5,236 nt of DNA from Methanosarcinales archaeon (GTDB taxonomy: Archaea > Halobacteriota > Methanosarcinia > Methanotrichales > Methanotrichaceae): positions 1-5,236 of the forward strand of contig JAAEEW010000090.1 in the NCBI GenBank assembly GCA_013415595.1, written 5' to 3'. The notes beneath the pieces are model-generated. The model was given only the letters and a program-made list of their open reading frames with translations. It did no database searches and had not been told where the DNA came from. Every line of letters begins with the position of its first letter. Positions within the stretch are counted from its first letter, which is position 1. Below are positions 5,215 through 5,236 of this stretch, piece by piece. A program made the position numbers and the translations under genes.

Positions 5215-5223
5215 TATTTATAG
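5215..5223 (-). promoter_or_regulatory. TATA box of the peptidase cluster
   Basis: On the minus strand the sequence is CTATAAATA (5223-5215), preceded by ATAAT as a possible BRE, in a clearly AT-rich spacer. The expected transcription start is near 5192, giving a leader of about 50 bases before ATG 5141. A 7-bp inverted repeat, AGTCCCA (5165-5171) and TGGGACT (5228-5234), brackets the promoter, but it is short enough to be chance. Confidence 0.6.
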
Positions 5224-5236
5224 ATTATGGGACTTA

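Noticed and set aside
5165..5234. AGTCCCA / TGGGACT inverted repeat around the peptidase promoter as an operator
   Set aside because: Only 7 bp with a 56-base gap; such a match is expected by chance at this scale, and the arms do not extend.

Overview
The window most likely comes from a methanogenic archaeon of the Methanothrix (Methanosaeta) type, probably one of the GC-rich species. This is inferred from a Dph6-type diphthamide-synthesis protein (diphthamide is found only in archaea and eukaryotes), TATA-box-like promoters, TTG and GTG start codons, GGAGG/GGTGA-type ribosome binding sites, poly-T termination regions, GC-rich genes separated by AT-rich spacers, and a secreted protein with a Ser/Thr-rich linker. 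The genus is a judgement from overall style and was not tested by any search.

Layout. Positions 1-292 hold a 16-bp tandem repeat cut by the window edge, then a short stretch with a possible TATA box. A plus-strand gene (293-1375) encodes a secreted protein with a signal peptide, a beta-rich middle region, a Ser/Thr/Pro linker and a C-terminal PEGA-like domain. An AT-rich poly-T stretch follows (about 1394-1417). A convergent minus-strand pair comes next: a diphthine--ammonia ligase (2742 down to 2062) whose stop overlaps, as ATGA, the start of a class I glutamine amidotransferase (2065 down to 1514). The gap from 2743 to 3145 has no convincing gene. It holds a promoter-like TATA element and a long imperfect inverted repeat (2980-3080).

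The right half (5141 down to 3146, minus strand) is the most unusual part. It is a compact four-gene, apparently co-transcribed cluster: a papain-family (C1A) cysteine peptidase with no signal peptide and an unrecognised C-terminal domain of about 77 residues; a 73-residue protein that is just that C-terminal domain; a roughly 118-residue protein built of four copies of a P-x-D-F-T-P-x-E-V-x-A-L motif; and a second 73-residue free-standing domain with exactly the same amino-acid sequence as the first. The two free copies differ in DNA only at synonymous sites and at the start codon (ATG versus TTG). A plausible reading is a protease module in which the free domains act as adaptors, competitors or inhibitors of the protease-linked domain, with the repeat protein as substrate or scaffold. 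Only the architecture is seen; the function is inference.
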